Below, piece after piece: positions 34,081-43,092 of a DNA stretch of 64,000 nt. A program made the translations under genes and the position numbers. Positions within the stretch are counted from its first letter, which is position 1. The number at the start of each line of letters is the position of its first letter. Origin of the DNA: Bosea sp. F3-2 (GTDB lineage: Bacteria; Pseudomonadota; Alphaproteobacteria; Rhizobiales; Beijerinckiaceae); NCBI RefSeq assembly GCF_008253865.1, contig NZ_CP042331.1, forward strand, positions 2,480,001-2,544,000, written 5' to 3'. Under the pieces are notes generated by a model. It made no database searches and was not told where the DNA came from. It worked only from the letters and a program-made list of their open reading frames with translations.

Positions 34081-34551
34081 GTGACCATGACGACCGAGCT
34101 CGACTCGCGCGACCGCGCCATCCTGCGGCTTCTCCAGCAGGACGGCCGCATCACCAATTCCGACCTCGCCGAGAAGGTGCATCTGTCGCCCTCGGCCTGC
34201 CTGCGGCGCGTGCGCCAACTCGAGGAAAGCGGCCTGATCCGCGGCTATGCGATGATGCTCGACGACAAGATCGCGGGCTTTCCCGGCACGGCCTTCGTCT
34301 TCGTCACGCTCGACCAGCAGGGCCGCGCCTCGCTGGAGAGCTTCGAGCAGGCGGTGCAGAGCCTGCCCGAGATCCTCGAATGCCATCTGCTCGCCGGCGC
34401 GCATGATTATCTGATGCGCGTGATCTATCGTGACAGCGCCGATTTCGAGCGCATTCACACCGACATCATCACGCAATTGCCGGGCGTCACCCGCGTCCAG
34501 TCGACGCTGACGCTGCGCACGATCAAGAAGACCTCGGCGCTGCCGGTCTGA
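34081..34551 (+). CDS. Lrp/AsnC family transcriptional regulator
   Basis: The 156-residue protein has the N-terminal helix-turn-helix (LDSRDRAILRLLQQDGRITNSDLAEKVHLSPSACLRRVRQLEESGLIRGYAMML, about residues 6-60) and a C-terminal RAM/ligand domain (ECHLLAGAHDYLMRVIYRDSADFERIHTDI). Family members form octamers and respond to amino acids. I favour the GTG at 34081, which has GGGAGG eight bases upstream; the ATG at 34087 is the alternative. It is single, and the nearest neighbours give no clear target. Confidence 0.93.
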   Translation: MTMTTELDSRDRAILRLLQQDGRITNSDLAEKVHLSPSACLRRVRQLEESGLIRGYAMMLDDKIAGFPGTAFVFVTLDQQGRASLESFEQAVQSLPEILECHLLAGAHDYLMRVIYRDSADFERIHTDIITQLPGVTRVQSTLTLRTIKKTSALPV

Positions 34552-34624
34552 CCTGCCTCCGACGAACCGGGTTGCGGCAAGGCTCGCTCCGGCCGATAAG
34601 CTCACGGCAAAGAGGAATCGGTCC

Positions 34625-34897
34625 GTGAGCCAAGACAGCAAGTCTCAAGACAATCCGAACGCCGATGTCGCCGCCCTGCCCTTCGAGGCGGCGATGAAGG
34701 AGCTCGAAGGCATCGTCGCGCGGCTGGAGCGCGGCGACGTGCCGCTCGAGGAGTCGATCGCGATCTATACGCGCGGCGAGGCTCTGAAGGCGCGCTGCGA
34801 CGCGCTTCTGAAGCAGGCGGAAGCCCGCATCGAGCGCATTACGCTTGGCGCCGACGGAAAGCCGACGGGCACGACGCCGCTCGACGTCGACAACTGA
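34625..34897 (+). CDS. xseB: Exodeoxyribonuclease VII small subunit
   Basis: The 90-residue protein is the XseB subunit of exonuclease VII, which degrades single-stranded DNA together with XseA. The core FEAAMKELEGIVARLERGDV and PLEESIAIYTRGEALKARCD are the family signature, forming the helical hairpin that wraps XseA. It starts with GTG at 34625. xseA is not in the window. In many rhizobia xseB precedes the dxs or ispA genes; here pirin and an MFS gene lie between xseB and dxs. Confidence 0.95.
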   Translation: MSQDSKSQDNPNADVAALPFEAAMKELEGIVARLERGDVPLEESIAIYTRGEALKARCDALLKQAEARIERITLGADGKPTGTTPLDVDN

Positions 34898-34922
34898 GCC
34901 GGAACGGCTGCGGCCCCGATAA

Positions 34923-34977
34923 AGCATCGGATTTTCTTCACGCGAACCGGTGCCCACTTCGCTCGAAAATGCTCTAG
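34923..34977. repeat. Palindromic repeat, family F (copy F2)
   Basis: AGCATCGGATTTTCTTCACG and CGCTCGAAAATGCTCTAG bracket CGAACCGGTGCCCACTTCG. It is nearly identical to the right half of copy F1 at 28764-28815. Confidence 0.82.
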
Positions 34978-35079
34978 CGGGACCTTGAGATTGCGCGCCT
35001 GCCAGCGGCCGGTTGCAGCCGGCCGGCTTGCCCACAGGCGCGATCGGGATCACGCTTCATCCCAACCAAGGAGGCCGCC

Positions 35080-36000
35080 ATGTCGCAACTTCCCGCTGAA
35101 GATCCCGTCCTGGGCGATGCCCGCTCCTGCGAGGCGATCGACAAGGTGATCGTGCCACGCACGCATGATCTCGGCGGCTTTCAGGTCCGCCGCGCCCTCC
35201 CCGCGATCGGCCAGCGCATGGTCGGCCCCTTCATCTTCTTCGATCAGATGGGTCCGGCCGAGTTCCATCTCGGGGAAGGGCTCGACGTCCGCCCGCATCC
35301 GCATATCGGGCTCTCGACCGTCACCTATCTCTTCGACGGCGAGATCATGCATCGCGACTCGCTCGGCACGGCGCTGGCGATCAAGCCGGGCGCGGTCAAC
35401 CTGATGACCGCCGGGCGCGGCATCGTCCATTCCGAGCGCACCGGTCTGGAAGCGCGCGCCACCGGCCCGAAGCTCTACGGCATCCAGGCCTGGCTCGCTT
35501 TGCCGAAGACGCATGAGGAGATCGCGCCGCAATTCGTGCATCACGGCGCGCCGGAGCTGCCGCGCATCGTCGAAGGCGGAAAGCGCATCAGCCTGATTAT
35601 GGGCTCGGCCTATGGCCAGACCTCGCCGGTGCAGTTCCCCTGGGAGGCACTCTATGCCGAAGCCGTGCTCTCACCCGGGTCGATCCTGCCGCTCGACCCC
35701 GACTATGACGAGCGCGCGGTCTATATCGTCTCGGGCAAGATCGACATCGCCGGAGAGGAGTTCGGCGCCGGCCAGCTCCTCGTCTTCAAGCCGGGCGACC
35801 GCATCTCGATCCTCGCGGTCGACCAGAGCCGTCTGATGCTCGTCGGTGGCGAGCCGATGGACGGGCAGCGCTACATCTGGTGGAACTTCGTTTCGTCCTC
35901 GAAAGAGCGCATCGAGCAGGCCAAGCAGGAATGGAAGACCGGCCGCTTCGATACCGTTCCCGGCGACGACAAGGAGTTCATTCCGCTGCCGGAAGGCTGA
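35080..36000 (+). CDS. Pirin family protein (bicupin)
   Basis: The 306-residue protein has the two cupin domains of pirins. The N-terminal cupin contains the metal-binding residues in VRPHPHIGLSTVTYLFDGEIMHRDSLG and the Glu in RGIVHSERTG. Some bacterial pirins act as quercetin dioxygenases or stress regulators, others have no known role. A consensus AAGGAGG (35068-35074) precedes the ATG by five bases, suggesting strong translation. It is convergent with the MFS gene, with 30 bases between the stops. Function remains open. Confidence 0.92.
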   Translation: MSQLPAEDPVLGDARSCEAIDKVIVPRTHDLGGFQVRRALPAIGQRMVGPFIFFDQMGPAEFHLGEGLDVRPHPHIGLSTVTYLFDGEIMHRDSLGTALAIKPGAVNLMTAGRGIVHSERTGLEARATGPKLYGIQAWLALPKTHEEIAPQFVHHGAPELPRIVEGGKRISLIMGSAYGQTSPVQFPWEALYAEAVLSPGSILPLDPDYDERAVYIVSGKIDIAGEEFGAGQLLVFKPGDRISILAVDQSRLMLVGGEPMDGQRYIWWNFVSSSKERIEQAKQEWKTGRFDTVPGDDKEFIPLPEG

Positions 36001-36030
36001 AACAGTCCTTCCCGGCAGCCGCCGCCCCGT

Positions 36031-37260
36031 TCAGGCGACCTCGGACAGGTCCCGCAACCTCGGCACCCGCGAAAAGGCGATGACGAGCAGCTGGACCAGG
36101 AAACCCGCCGTCGCGAGACCGAGGCACGCGGCAATCCCGGAATGCGCCGCCACGGACGCGCCGATCGCGGCGCCCAGCGGCCTCGCGCCGAAGGTCGCCG
36201 TCATGATCAAGGCGGAGACGCGACCGAGCATCGCATTGGGAGTGACCGCCTGCCGCAATGTCATCGTGGAGATCGTCCAGATGATCGGCCCGACGCCGAA
36301 CAGGAAGAAGCTCGTGCCGACCAGATGCACGGACGGAACCCAGAGCGTCGCGAGCATCACGCTGGCCGCAAAAAAGCCGGCGAGCGGCCCGAGCAGGATC
36401 AGCGCCCCGAACGAGACCCGCCGGGCAATGTACGGCGCAAGAGCCGCGCCGACGATCATTCCCGCGCCGTAGATGCCGAGCGTGACGCCGACCTCGGTCG
36501 CACCGAGGCCGAGGTTCTGGACTGCATAGGCGACATAGACCGCCTGGAAGATGAACCAGGAGATGTTGAAGAAGACCGCCGTCAGCAGGATCGGCCTGAG
36601 CAGCTCGTGGCCCACCGCGAAACGGGCGCCCTCCCCGAGATCGTGCAGCAGATCGCGCCGCTGGCCGGAAGGTGCTTCATCTTTCGGGAGGCCGGCCAGC
36701 AGGAGTGCGGCCAGAATGGAGAGCCCGGCGGCCAAGCCATAGGCCGTCGATACGCCGATCCATCCGACGAGCGCCCCGCCGAGCGCCGGCCCTCCGGCAT
36801 AGGCGACGCTGCGCGCCAGCTCCAGCCAGCGATTGGCATCCGCAAGCCGCGCACGAGGCACCACAGACGGAACGAAGGCCGGCGCCGCCACGCTGTAGCA
36901 GACCGTGCCGACGGCGCCGAGCGCGCCGAGCACGGCGAGCCAGGTCAGGTTGAGGCCGCCCGAGGCCAATAGCAGCGGAATCGCCAGCAGCGACAGCGCA
37001 CGCAGCGCTTCCGTGCCGACCATGAGCCCACGCCGCGAGGCACGGTCCACCATCAGGCCCGCAGGGATGGACAGCAGGAGAAAAGGCAAGGTCTGCGCCG
37101 TCTGCAGCCAGCCGGTTTCGGCCGGGCCTGCCGAAAGCAGGAGAACCGCGGCCAAAGGTGCGGCGGCGAGCGCAATCTGCTCCGAGAACTGGGCGGAGAG
37201 ATTGGACCAGCCGATCCGCCTGAACGCAGCCGGCAGCGGTGTGGTATCGGTCGGGTTCAT
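36031..37260 (-). CDS. MFS transporter (EntS/MFS_3-like)
   Basis: From the ATG at 37260 the protein has 409 residues with 12 predicted helices. It starts RRIGWSNLSAQFSEQIALAAAPLAAVLLL and has PFLLLSIPAGLMVDRASRRGLMVGTEALRALSLLAI, the segment with the charged cytoplasmic loop between helices 2 and 3 typical of MFS. A central loop LPKDEAPSGQRRDLLHDLGEG separates two halves. EntS-like members export siderophores or drugs. A longer reading from 37386 is open but not coding-like. It is divergent from dxs. Substrate is unknown. Confidence 0.86.
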   Translation of the reverse strand: MNPTDTTPLPAAFRRIGWSNLSAQFSEQIALAAAPLAAVLLLSAGPAETGWLQTAQTLPFLLLSIPAGLMVDRASRRGLMVGTEALRALSLLAIPLLLASGGLNLTWLAVLGALGAVGTVCYSVAAPAFVPSVVPRARLADANRWLELARSVAYAGGPALGGALVGWIGVSTAYGLAAGLSILAALLLAGLPKDEAPSGQRRDLLHDLGEGARFAVGHELLRPILLTAVFFNISWFIFQAVYVAYAVQNLGLGATEVGVTLGIYGAGMIVGAALAPYIARRVSFGALILLGPLAGFFAASVMLATLWVPSVHLVGTSFFLFGVGPIIWTISTMTLRQAVTPNAMLGRVSALIMTATFGARPLGAAIGASVAAHSGIAACLGLATAGFLVQLLVIAFSRVPRLRDLSEVA

Positions 37261-37422
37261 CACTTGGCATCCCCAAAAGCAATCGTGAGGACACTGAAAA
37301 GCGTTGCCGGCATGGGAGCCACCCGTTTCGTGGGAAGAGAAGGCGCTCACCGATGAGGCCGGATTCCAACTCCGGTTTGCCAGCACGGCGCGCAGGCACT
37401 ATTTCAGGACAGAACCATTCCA

Positions 37423-39351
37423 ATGCGCCCGGACAGCCTCGTGCCACGCCCTGCGACTCCTCTGCTCGACACGATCCACGACGCCGCCGGCCTGCGGGCG
37501 CTCGATGATGCCCAGCTTCGGCAAGTGGCGGACGAGCTGCGGCGGGAGATGATCGACGCCGTCTCCGTCACCGGCGGGCATCTCGGCGCCGGCCTCGGCG
37601 TGGTCGAGCTCACCGTCGCGCTGCACCATGTCTTCGACACGCCGCGTGACAGGCTGATCTGGGATGTCGGCCACCAGGCCTATCCTCACAAGATCCTCAC
37701 CGGCCGCCGCGACCGCATCCGCACGCTGCGCCAGCCCGGCGGGCTCTCCGGCTTCACCAAGCGCGCCGAGAGCGACTACGACCCCTTCGGTGCCGCCCAT
37801 TCCTCGACCTCGATCTCAGCCGGGCTCGGCATGGCAGTCGGACGCGATCTCAAGGGCGAGCGCAACAACGTCATCGCCGTGATCGGCGACGGCGCGATGT
37901 CCGCCGGCATGGCCTATGAGGCGATGAACAATGCCGGCGCCCTCGGCTCGCGCCTGATCGTCATCCTTAACGACAACGACATGTCGATCGCCCCGCCGGT
38001 CGGCGCGATGTCGGCCTATCTGGCGCGCCTCGTCTCCGGTCGGACCTATCGCTCCTTGCGCGAGGTCGCCAAGCAGCTCGCCGAGAGGCTGCCGCGCTTC
38101 TTCCACGACAAGGCCAAGCGCACCGAGGAATATGCCCGCGGTTTCTGGACCGGCGGGACGATGTTCGAGGAGCTCGGCTTCTACTATGTCGGGCCGATCG
38201 ACGGGCACAATCTCGACCATCTGCTGCCGGTGCTGCGCAATGTCCGCGACGCCGGGAACGGGCCGATCCTCGTCCATGTCGTGACGCAAAAGGGCAAGGG
38301 CTATGCCCCGGCCGAAGCGAGCGCCGACAAGTATCACGGCGTCGTCAAGTTCGACCCCGTGACGGGCCTGCAAGCCAAGGCGCCGGCGAATGCGCCGAGC
38401 TACACCGCCGTCTTCGCCAATGCGCTGATCAAGGAAGCGCGGGAGGACGACAAGATCGTCGCCGTCACGGCCGCGATGCCCTCCGGCACCGGGCTCGATG
38501 CCTTCGGCAAGGAATTCCCGGCGCGTACCTTCGATGTCGGCATCGCCGAGCAGCATGCGGTGACCTTTGCGGCCGGATTGGCAACCGAGGGCTACAAGCC
38601 CTTCGTCGCGATCTACTCGACCTTCATGCAGCGCGCCTACGACCAGATCGTCCACGACGTGTCGATCCAGAAGCTCCCGGTTCGCTTCGCGCTCGACCGG
38701 GCCGGGCTCGTCGGTGCGGACGGCGCCACCCATGCCGGTTCCTTCGACATCGCCTATCTCGCCTGCCTGCCCGACATGGTGGTGATGGCCGCCGCTGACG
38801 AGGCGGAGCTGACCCATATGGTCGCGACCGCGGCCGCTTATGACGAAGGGCCGATCGCCTTCCGCTATCCGCGTGGCGAAGGCGTCGGTGTCGAGATTCC
38901 CGATGTCGGCGTGCCGCTCGAGATCGGCAAGGGTCGCATCATGCGCGAAGGCACCCGCGTCGCCCTGCTCTCGCTCGGCACCCGCCTGGCGGAGGCGCTG
39001 AAGGCGGCCGACCTGCTGGCGCAGCGCGGGCTTTCGACCACGGTTGCGGATGCGCGCTTCGCCAAGCCGCTCGACGAGGCGCTGATCCTCAAGCTCGCCC
39101 GCGACCACGAGATCCTGATCACGATCGAGGAAGGCTCGGTTGGCGGCTTCGGCAGCCATGTGTTGCATCTGCTGGCGCGCAGCGGCGCGCTCGATGCGGG
39201 CTTGAAGGTGCGCTCGCTCACGCTGCCGGACGTCTACCAGGACCACGACAAGCCGGATGCGATGTATGCCGCCGCTGGGCTCGACGCCGCCGGCATCGTC
39301 GCCGCTGTCGATGGCGCACTCGGAGCGCCGAGCGCCGTCAAGCGCGCCTGA
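37423..39351 (+). CDS. dxs: 1-deoxy-D-xylulose-5-phosphate synthase
   Basis: DXS joins pyruvate and glyceraldehyde-3-phosphate to make DXP, the first step of the MEP isoprenoid pathway and a source for thiamine and pyridoxal. The 642-residue protein is full length, with GGHLGAGLGVVELTVALHHV, VGHQAYPHKILTGRRD, the thiamine diphosphate motif GDGAMSAGMAYEAMNNAG, catalytic His in EQHAVTFAAGLA, and DRAGLVGADGATHAGSFD. The C-terminal transketolase-like domain ends YQDHDKPDAMYAAAGLDA. tlyA follows after 10 bases, a pairing seen in other alphaproteobacteria, so they are probably one transcript. Confidence 0.98.
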   Translation: MRPDSLVPRPATPLLDTIHDAAGLRALDDAQLRQVADELRREMIDAVSVTGGHLGAGLGVVELTVALHHVFDTPRDRLIWDVGHQAYPHKILTGRRDRIRTLRQPGGLSGFTKRAESDYDPFGAAHSSTSISAGLGMAVGRDLKGERNNVIAVIGDGAMSAGMAYEAMNNAGALGSRLIVILNDNDMSIAPPVGAMSAYLARLVSGRTYRSLREVAKQLAERLPRFFHDKAKRTEEYARGFWTGGTMFEELGFYYVGPIDGHNLDHLLPVLRNVRDAGNGPILVHVVTQKGKGYAPAEASADKYHGVVKFDPVTGLQAKAPANAPSYTAVFANALIKEAREDDKIVAVTAAMPSGTGLDAFGKEFPARTFDVGIAEQHAVTFAAGLATEGYKPFVAIYSTFMQRAYDQIVHDVSIQKLPVRFALDRAGLVGADGATHAGSFDIAYLACLPDMVVMAAADEAELTHMVATAAAYDEGPIAFRYPRGEGVGVEIPDVGVPLEIGKGRIMREGTRVALLSLGTRLAEALKAADLLAQRGLSTTVADARFAKPLDEALILKLARDHEILITIEEGSVGGFGSHVLHLLARSGALDAGLKVRSLTLPDVYQDHDKPDAMYAAAGLDAAGIVAAVDGALGAPSAVKRA

Positions 39352-39361
39352 CACCCGTTCC

Positions 39362-40090
39362 ATGAAGAGCCGTGCGGACCAGTTGCTCGTCGAGCGCGGC
39401 TTCTTCGAGAGCCGGGCGCGGGCGCAGGCCGCGATCGCCGCCGGGCTGGTCAGCGCCGATGGCCGGCCGGTACGCAAGGCCTCTGTGATGGTCGCGCAAG
39501 ATGCCGCACTGACCGCCGAGGCGCCGCATCCTTACGTTTCGCGCGGCGGGCTCAAGCTCGCGGGTGCGCTCGATGCCTTCGGCTTCGACCCGCAAGGGCT
39601 GGTGTGCCTTGATGTCGGCTCCTCGACCGGCGGCTTCACCGATCTCCTGCTGAAGCGCGGCGCGCGCCATGTCGTCGCCGTCGATGTCGGGCGCGACCAG
39701 CTCCATGCCTCGCTGCGGGCCGATCCGCGCGTCACCAGCTTCGAGGGGCAGGACATCCGCACGCTGGCGCCGGATGCCCTACCGGAGCAGCCGAGCCTTG
39801 CCGCCATCGACGTCAGCTTCATCTCGCTCAAGCTGGTGCTGCCGGCTGTGGCCGCGCTGCTCGCGCCGGCTGCCAGCATCGCGGCGCTGATCAAGCCGCA
39901 ATTCGAGGCCGGCCGCGCCGCTCTCAAGAAGGGCATCGTCCGGGACGAGGCGATCCAGCGTCAGGTCTGCGACGGGATCGTCGCGGAGTTGCAGGCGCTC
40001 GGCTTCGCGGTTGACGGACCGATCCCTTCCCCGATCGAGGGTGGCGACGGCAACCGCGAGTTCCTGGTCAGCGCGCGGCGGAAGGGGTGA
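39362..40090 (+). CDS. tlyA: TlyA family rRNA (cytidine-2'-O)-methyltransferase/hemolysin homologue
   Basis: The 242-residue protein has an N-terminal S4 RNA-binding domain (MKSRADQLLVERGFFESRARAQAAIAAGLVSADG, residues 1-60) and an FtsJ-like methyltransferase domain, with VCLDVGSSTGGFTDLLLKRGARHVVAVDVG as the SAM-binding motif and the K-D-K-E type residues in DVSFISLKLVLP and IKPQFEAGRAAL. TlyA methylates rRNA cytidines in Mycobacterium; activity in this group is not certain. The ATG at 39362 follows the dxs stop by 10 bases. Its stop abuts the convergent gene of unknown function. Confidence 0.93.
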   Translation: MKSRADQLLVERGFFESRARAQAAIAAGLVSADGRPVRKASVMVAQDAALTAEAPHPYVSRGGLKLAGALDAFGFDPQGLVCLDVGSSTGGFTDLLLKRGARHVVAVDVGRDQLHASLRADPRVTSFEGQDIRTLAPDALPEQPSLAAIDVSFISLKLVLPAVAALLAPAASIAALIKPQFEAGRAALKKGIVRDEAIQRQVCDGIVAELQALGFAVDGPIPSPIEGGDGNREFLVSARRKG

Positions 40091-40591
40091 TCAGCGCGCC
40101 AGCAGCGCATCGATCTGCGCCTGCAGGACCGTATCCTCGAAGACAGCAATGTCGATCATGCCATTGGCGTTGATGAACTGCGTGGCGCGGGCGATCTGCC
40201 GGCGCAGGGCCTCGCTCGCCACCTCGACGATCATCGGCAGTTCCTTCGGCTGCGGCGTCTCCGCGAGCAGCGCGGTCACTGTCCGCACCAGCCGGGTCAT
40301 CGATCGGCAGACATCCTCGAAAGCACTCGCGCGGGCGGGGTCGATGCGGTCATAGGCCGCCAGCGCCGAAGCTGCGCAACGCAGCGATGAGGTTCGGAAA
40401 TGCTCACGATAGCTGATGCTCTGCCAGGCCTGGAGATCGGCGACGAGTTCCTCGTCCATGCCGGCCATCTCGATCAGCATCAGGGCTTCGCTGTAGCGGT
40501 TGAGGAAATCGGTCGAGAGACGGGGAGCGTCGACGCTTCCAGCCAGTCCCGCCGGCACCCCAGCCAGCACATTCGTCGCGATGGCACTCAT
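40091..40591 (-). CDS. Conserved hypothetical protein, 166 residues
   Basis: I do not recognise a named domain. The frame has coding character and the likely start is the ATG at 40591. The protein is soluble and mostly helical: a short hydrophobic start, then RLSTDFLNRYSEALMLIEMAG, DLQAWQSISYREHF, SSLRCAASALAAYDRIDP and a second helical half with SMTRLVRTVTALLAETPQ and IVEVASEALRRQIARATQFI. The EALMLIEM and AWQSISYREHF segments resemble uncharacterised alphaproteobacterial proteins I have seen, but not to a degree that gives a function. It ends directly against tlyA and is upstream of the divergent YedK gene. Confidence 0.72.
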   Translation of the reverse strand: MSAIATNVLAGVPAGLAGSVDAPRLSTDFLNRYSEALMLIEMAGMDEELVADLQAWQSISYREHFRTSSLRCAASALAAYDRIDPARASAFEDVCRSMTRLVRTVTALLAETPQPKELPMIVEVASEALRRQIARATQFINANGMIDIAVFEDTVLQAQIDALLAR

Positions 40592-40678
40592 CTTCTGCCC
40601 CGAGTCGGCGCGACTATGTTTGGCCAACCGGAAAGAAAGTGTTGATCTGACCGCCTCGTCTCGACGTAAACAGCCGCC

Positions 40679-41446
40679 ATGTGCGGACGCTATGCGATCA
40701 CCCTGCCCCCCGAAGCGATGCGCGAGGCCTTCGGCTATCGCGAGCAGCCGAACTTCCCGCCGCGCTACAATATCGCGCCGACGCAGCCGGTGCCGGCGGT
40801 GCTCGTGCATGACGGGGCACCGCGCTTCCTGCTGATGCGCTGGGGCTTCATTCCCGGCTGGGTGAAGGACGCGAAGGACTTTCCGCTGGTCATCAATGTG
40901 CGCAGCAAGAGCGCGGCCGAGAAGCCGTCGTTCCGAAATGCTCTTACGCGTCGGCGCTGCCTGCTGCCGGCCGACGCCTTCTATGAATGGCGCCGCAGCG
41001 GCGCCGGCAGGCAGGTGCACAGCGAAGCCTTCCTGTTCCGCCGGCCGGATCGCGGCTTCTTCGCCTTCGCCGCTCTGTGGGAGACCTGGCATTCGCCGGA
41101 TGGCTCGGAGATCGACACGGTGGCGATGATGACGGGGCCGGCGAACGGCCTGATGGCCGCCATCCACCACCGCTGCCCGATCATTCTCGATCCGCGCGAC
41201 TATGATGCGTGGCTCGATCCGCAGGCTACGGCGGAGCAGACCGGGCGCCTCCTGAAGCCGCCGCCGGACGATCTGCTGGAAGCCGTCGCCATCGGCAACG
41301 CCGTCAACAAGGTCGCCAATGACGGCCCCGAGGTGCAGCTGCCTCTGGTCGAACTGCCCCATCAGGAGGCTCCCGCAGAGCCGAAGCGCCATGCGCGCAA
41401 AGCGACCCGGCCTCCCGCGGATGACGGGCAAGGCAGCCTGTTCTAG
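40679..41446 (+). CDS. SOS response-associated peptidase, YedK/HMCES (SRAP) family
   Basis: The 255-residue protein starts MCGRYAI, the invariant SRAP N terminus in which Cys2, after Met removal, forms a thiazolidine with abasic sites in single-stranded DNA. Other conserved parts are PPRYNIAPTQPVPAV, MRWGFIPGWVKD, INVRSKSAAEKPSFR with the DNA-contacting Asn and Arg, FYEWRRSGAG with the catalytic Glu, and the His in AAIHHRCPIIL. It shields abasic sites from strand cleavage. A C-terminal Lys/Arg/Pro tail (PKRHARKATRPPADDGQG) ends SLF. No SOS box was recognised upstream. It is divergent from the unknown gene. Confidence 0.95.
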   Translation: MCGRYAITLPPEAMREAFGYREQPNFPPRYNIAPTQPVPAVLVHDGAPRFLLMRWGFIPGWVKDAKDFPLVINVRSKSAAEKPSFRNALTRRRCLLPADAFYEWRRSGAGRQVHSEAFLFRRPDRGFFAFAALWETWHSPDGSEIDTVAMMTGPANGLMAAIHHRCPIILDPRDYDAWLDPQATAEQTGRLLKPPPDDLLEAVAIGNAVNKVANDGPEVQLPLVELPHQEAPAEPKRHARKATRPPADDGQGSLF

Positions 41447-41495
41447 CGCCGGAATCATGCTCTGATCGTCACAGAAGACGACGAGGAGACGAAAG

Positions 41496-43091
41496 ATGCA
41501 CGGCCGCCGCCCCACCATGACCTCCCGCCACGGCATGGTCGCCGCGGCCCACCCGCTGGCGGCGCAGGCCGGCGCGAGAGTGCTGGCGCAAGGCGGCAAC
41601 GCCTTCGACGCCGCAGCCGCCACCGCCGCCGCGCTCAATGTCGTCGAGCCGTTCATGTCCGGCCTCGCCGGAATGGGTTTCGCGACACTATGGGTCGCGG
41701 CCGAACAGCGCGTGCGCGTGCTCGATTTCGTGCCGCCGATTCCCGCCAGCTTCCCGACCGAACGCTTCAGCAAGCGAAGCGACCTTGAGCGCGGCCCGCT
41801 CGCCGTCGCCTCCCCCGGCAATCTCGCCGGCTGGTGCGAGCTCGTGAAAGCTTACGGCCGCAAATCGCTCGCGGAGGTCTTCGCGCCCGCCATCGCGCTG
41901 GCACGGGACGGCTTCGCGCTGGCCGAATTCGGCGCGGCGGAATTCGAAGAGAACGATCCGCTGCTGAAGAACCGCCCCGCGTTCTATCCGGCCTGGGCGC
42001 AGAATTACCAGCCCGACGGCGCCCTGCATCTCGGCTCGCTGCTCGTGCAGTCCGACCTCGCGCAGACGCTAAGCGAGATCGCCGCGGAGGGGCCGGAGCA
42101 TTTCTATCGCGGCGCGCTCGGCGAGAAAGTAGTCACGCATCTGCAGGCGCTGGGCGGCTCGATGACGATGGCCGATCTCGCCGCGGTGAAGACGGTGTGG
42201 CGCGAGCCGCTGGCCGCGAGCTTCCGCGGGCTGACGGTGCATGTCCCGCCGCCGCCCTGCGAGGGCTTCCAGTTCCTGCTGACGCTGCGGCTCCTCGACG
42301 GACTCGACCTCGCGGCGCTGCCGAAGGACGGAGCGGATCATCTCGACCTCGTCTATCGCGCCATCCGTCTCGCAGCCGGTGAGCGCATTGCCCATAACAA
42401 TCCAAGCCCGGAGAAGCTTGCCGAGATCCTGTCCGACGCCTCGGTCGAGCGGCTGCGCAAGCGCCTCACCGACGGCAAGCCGGTGACGGGGCCGACCGAG
42501 CAGTGGACGCCGCAGGAGAGTGAGGACCCGGCACACACGACCTCGTTCTCGATCGCCGACAGCGAGGGCAATCTGATCTGTATCACCCAGAGCCTCGGCA
42601 GCCCCTTCGGCAGCGGTGTCGTCGTGCCCGGCACGGGCCTGTGCCTCAACAACTTTCTGTACTGGGCGGATGTCCAGCCCGGCAGCCCGAACCGCTCCAA
42701 GCCCGGCGACGAACTGGCGATGTGCATGTCGCCCTCGCTCTCGACCCGCGACGGCAAGCCGGTGCTCGCGCTCGGCACGCCCGGCAGCTACGGCATCATG
42801 CAGACGCAGGCGCAGGCCATGGTCCAGCATCTCGTCTTCGGCCTGCCGCTGCAGGAGGCGATCGAGGCGCCGCGCGCCCGGCTCTGGGACGGCCGCCTCG
42901 TCGAGATCGAGAACCGGATCGCGCCGGAAACGATCGCCGAACTCGTCCGGCGCGGCCATGATGCCCGGGCCTTCGATGTCGGCTGGACGATGCGCTGCGG
43001 CGGCATGCAGGCGGTCGCGGTCGATCCGGCGACCGGCGTGTTCACCGGCGCCGCTGACCCACGCCGCGACGGCTACGTCGCGACGCCCTAA
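41496..43091 (+). CDS. Gamma-glutamyltransferase family protein
   Basis: The 531-residue protein is an Ntn-hydrolase of the gamma-glutamyltranspeptidase family. It opens MVAAAHPLAAQAGARVLAQGGNAFDAAAATAAALNVVEPFMSG and has ASPGNLAGWCELVKAYGRKS. The autoprocessing site and nucleophile is Thr348 in PAHTTSFSIAD, giving a small subunit with GSGVVVPGTGLCLNNFL and LALGTPGSYGIMQTQAQAM. There is no signal peptide, unlike E. coli Ggt, so the protein appears to be cytoplasmic; many members act on other substrates such as oxamate or cephalosporin-like acyl groups. Its stop lies next to the stop of the convergent ABC permease gene. Confidence 0.9.
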   Translation: MHGRRPTMTSRHGMVAAAHPLAAQAGARVLAQGGNAFDAAAATAAALNVVEPFMSGLAGMGFATLWVAAEQRVRVLDFVPPIPASFPTERFSKRSDLERGPLAVASPGNLAGWCELVKAYGRKSLAEVFAPAIALARDGFALAEFGAAEFEENDPLLKNRPAFYPAWAQNYQPDGALHLGSLLVQSDLAQTLSEIAAEGPEHFYRGALGEKVVTHLQALGGSMTMADLAAVKTVWREPLAASFRGLTVHVPPPPCEGFQFLLTLRLLDGLDLAALPKDGADHLDLVYRAIRLAAGERIAHNNPSPEKLAEILSDASVERLRKRLTDGKPVTGPTEQWTPQESEDPAHTTSFSIADSEGNLICITQSLGSPFGSGVVVPGTGLCLNNFLYWADVQPGSPNRSKPGDELAMCMSPSLSTRDGKPVLALGTPGSYGIMQTQAQAMVQHLVFGLPLQEAIEAPRARLWDGRLVEIENRIAPETIAELVRRGHDARAFDVGWTMRCGGMQAVAVDPATGVFTGAADPRRDGYVATP

Positions 43092-43092
43092 T

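Noticed and set aside
40091..41821. 576-residue reading of the unknown gene extended over the YedK gene
   Set aside because: Only the last 166 residues have coding character; the rest is antisense to the YedK gene and its low-complexity sequence.
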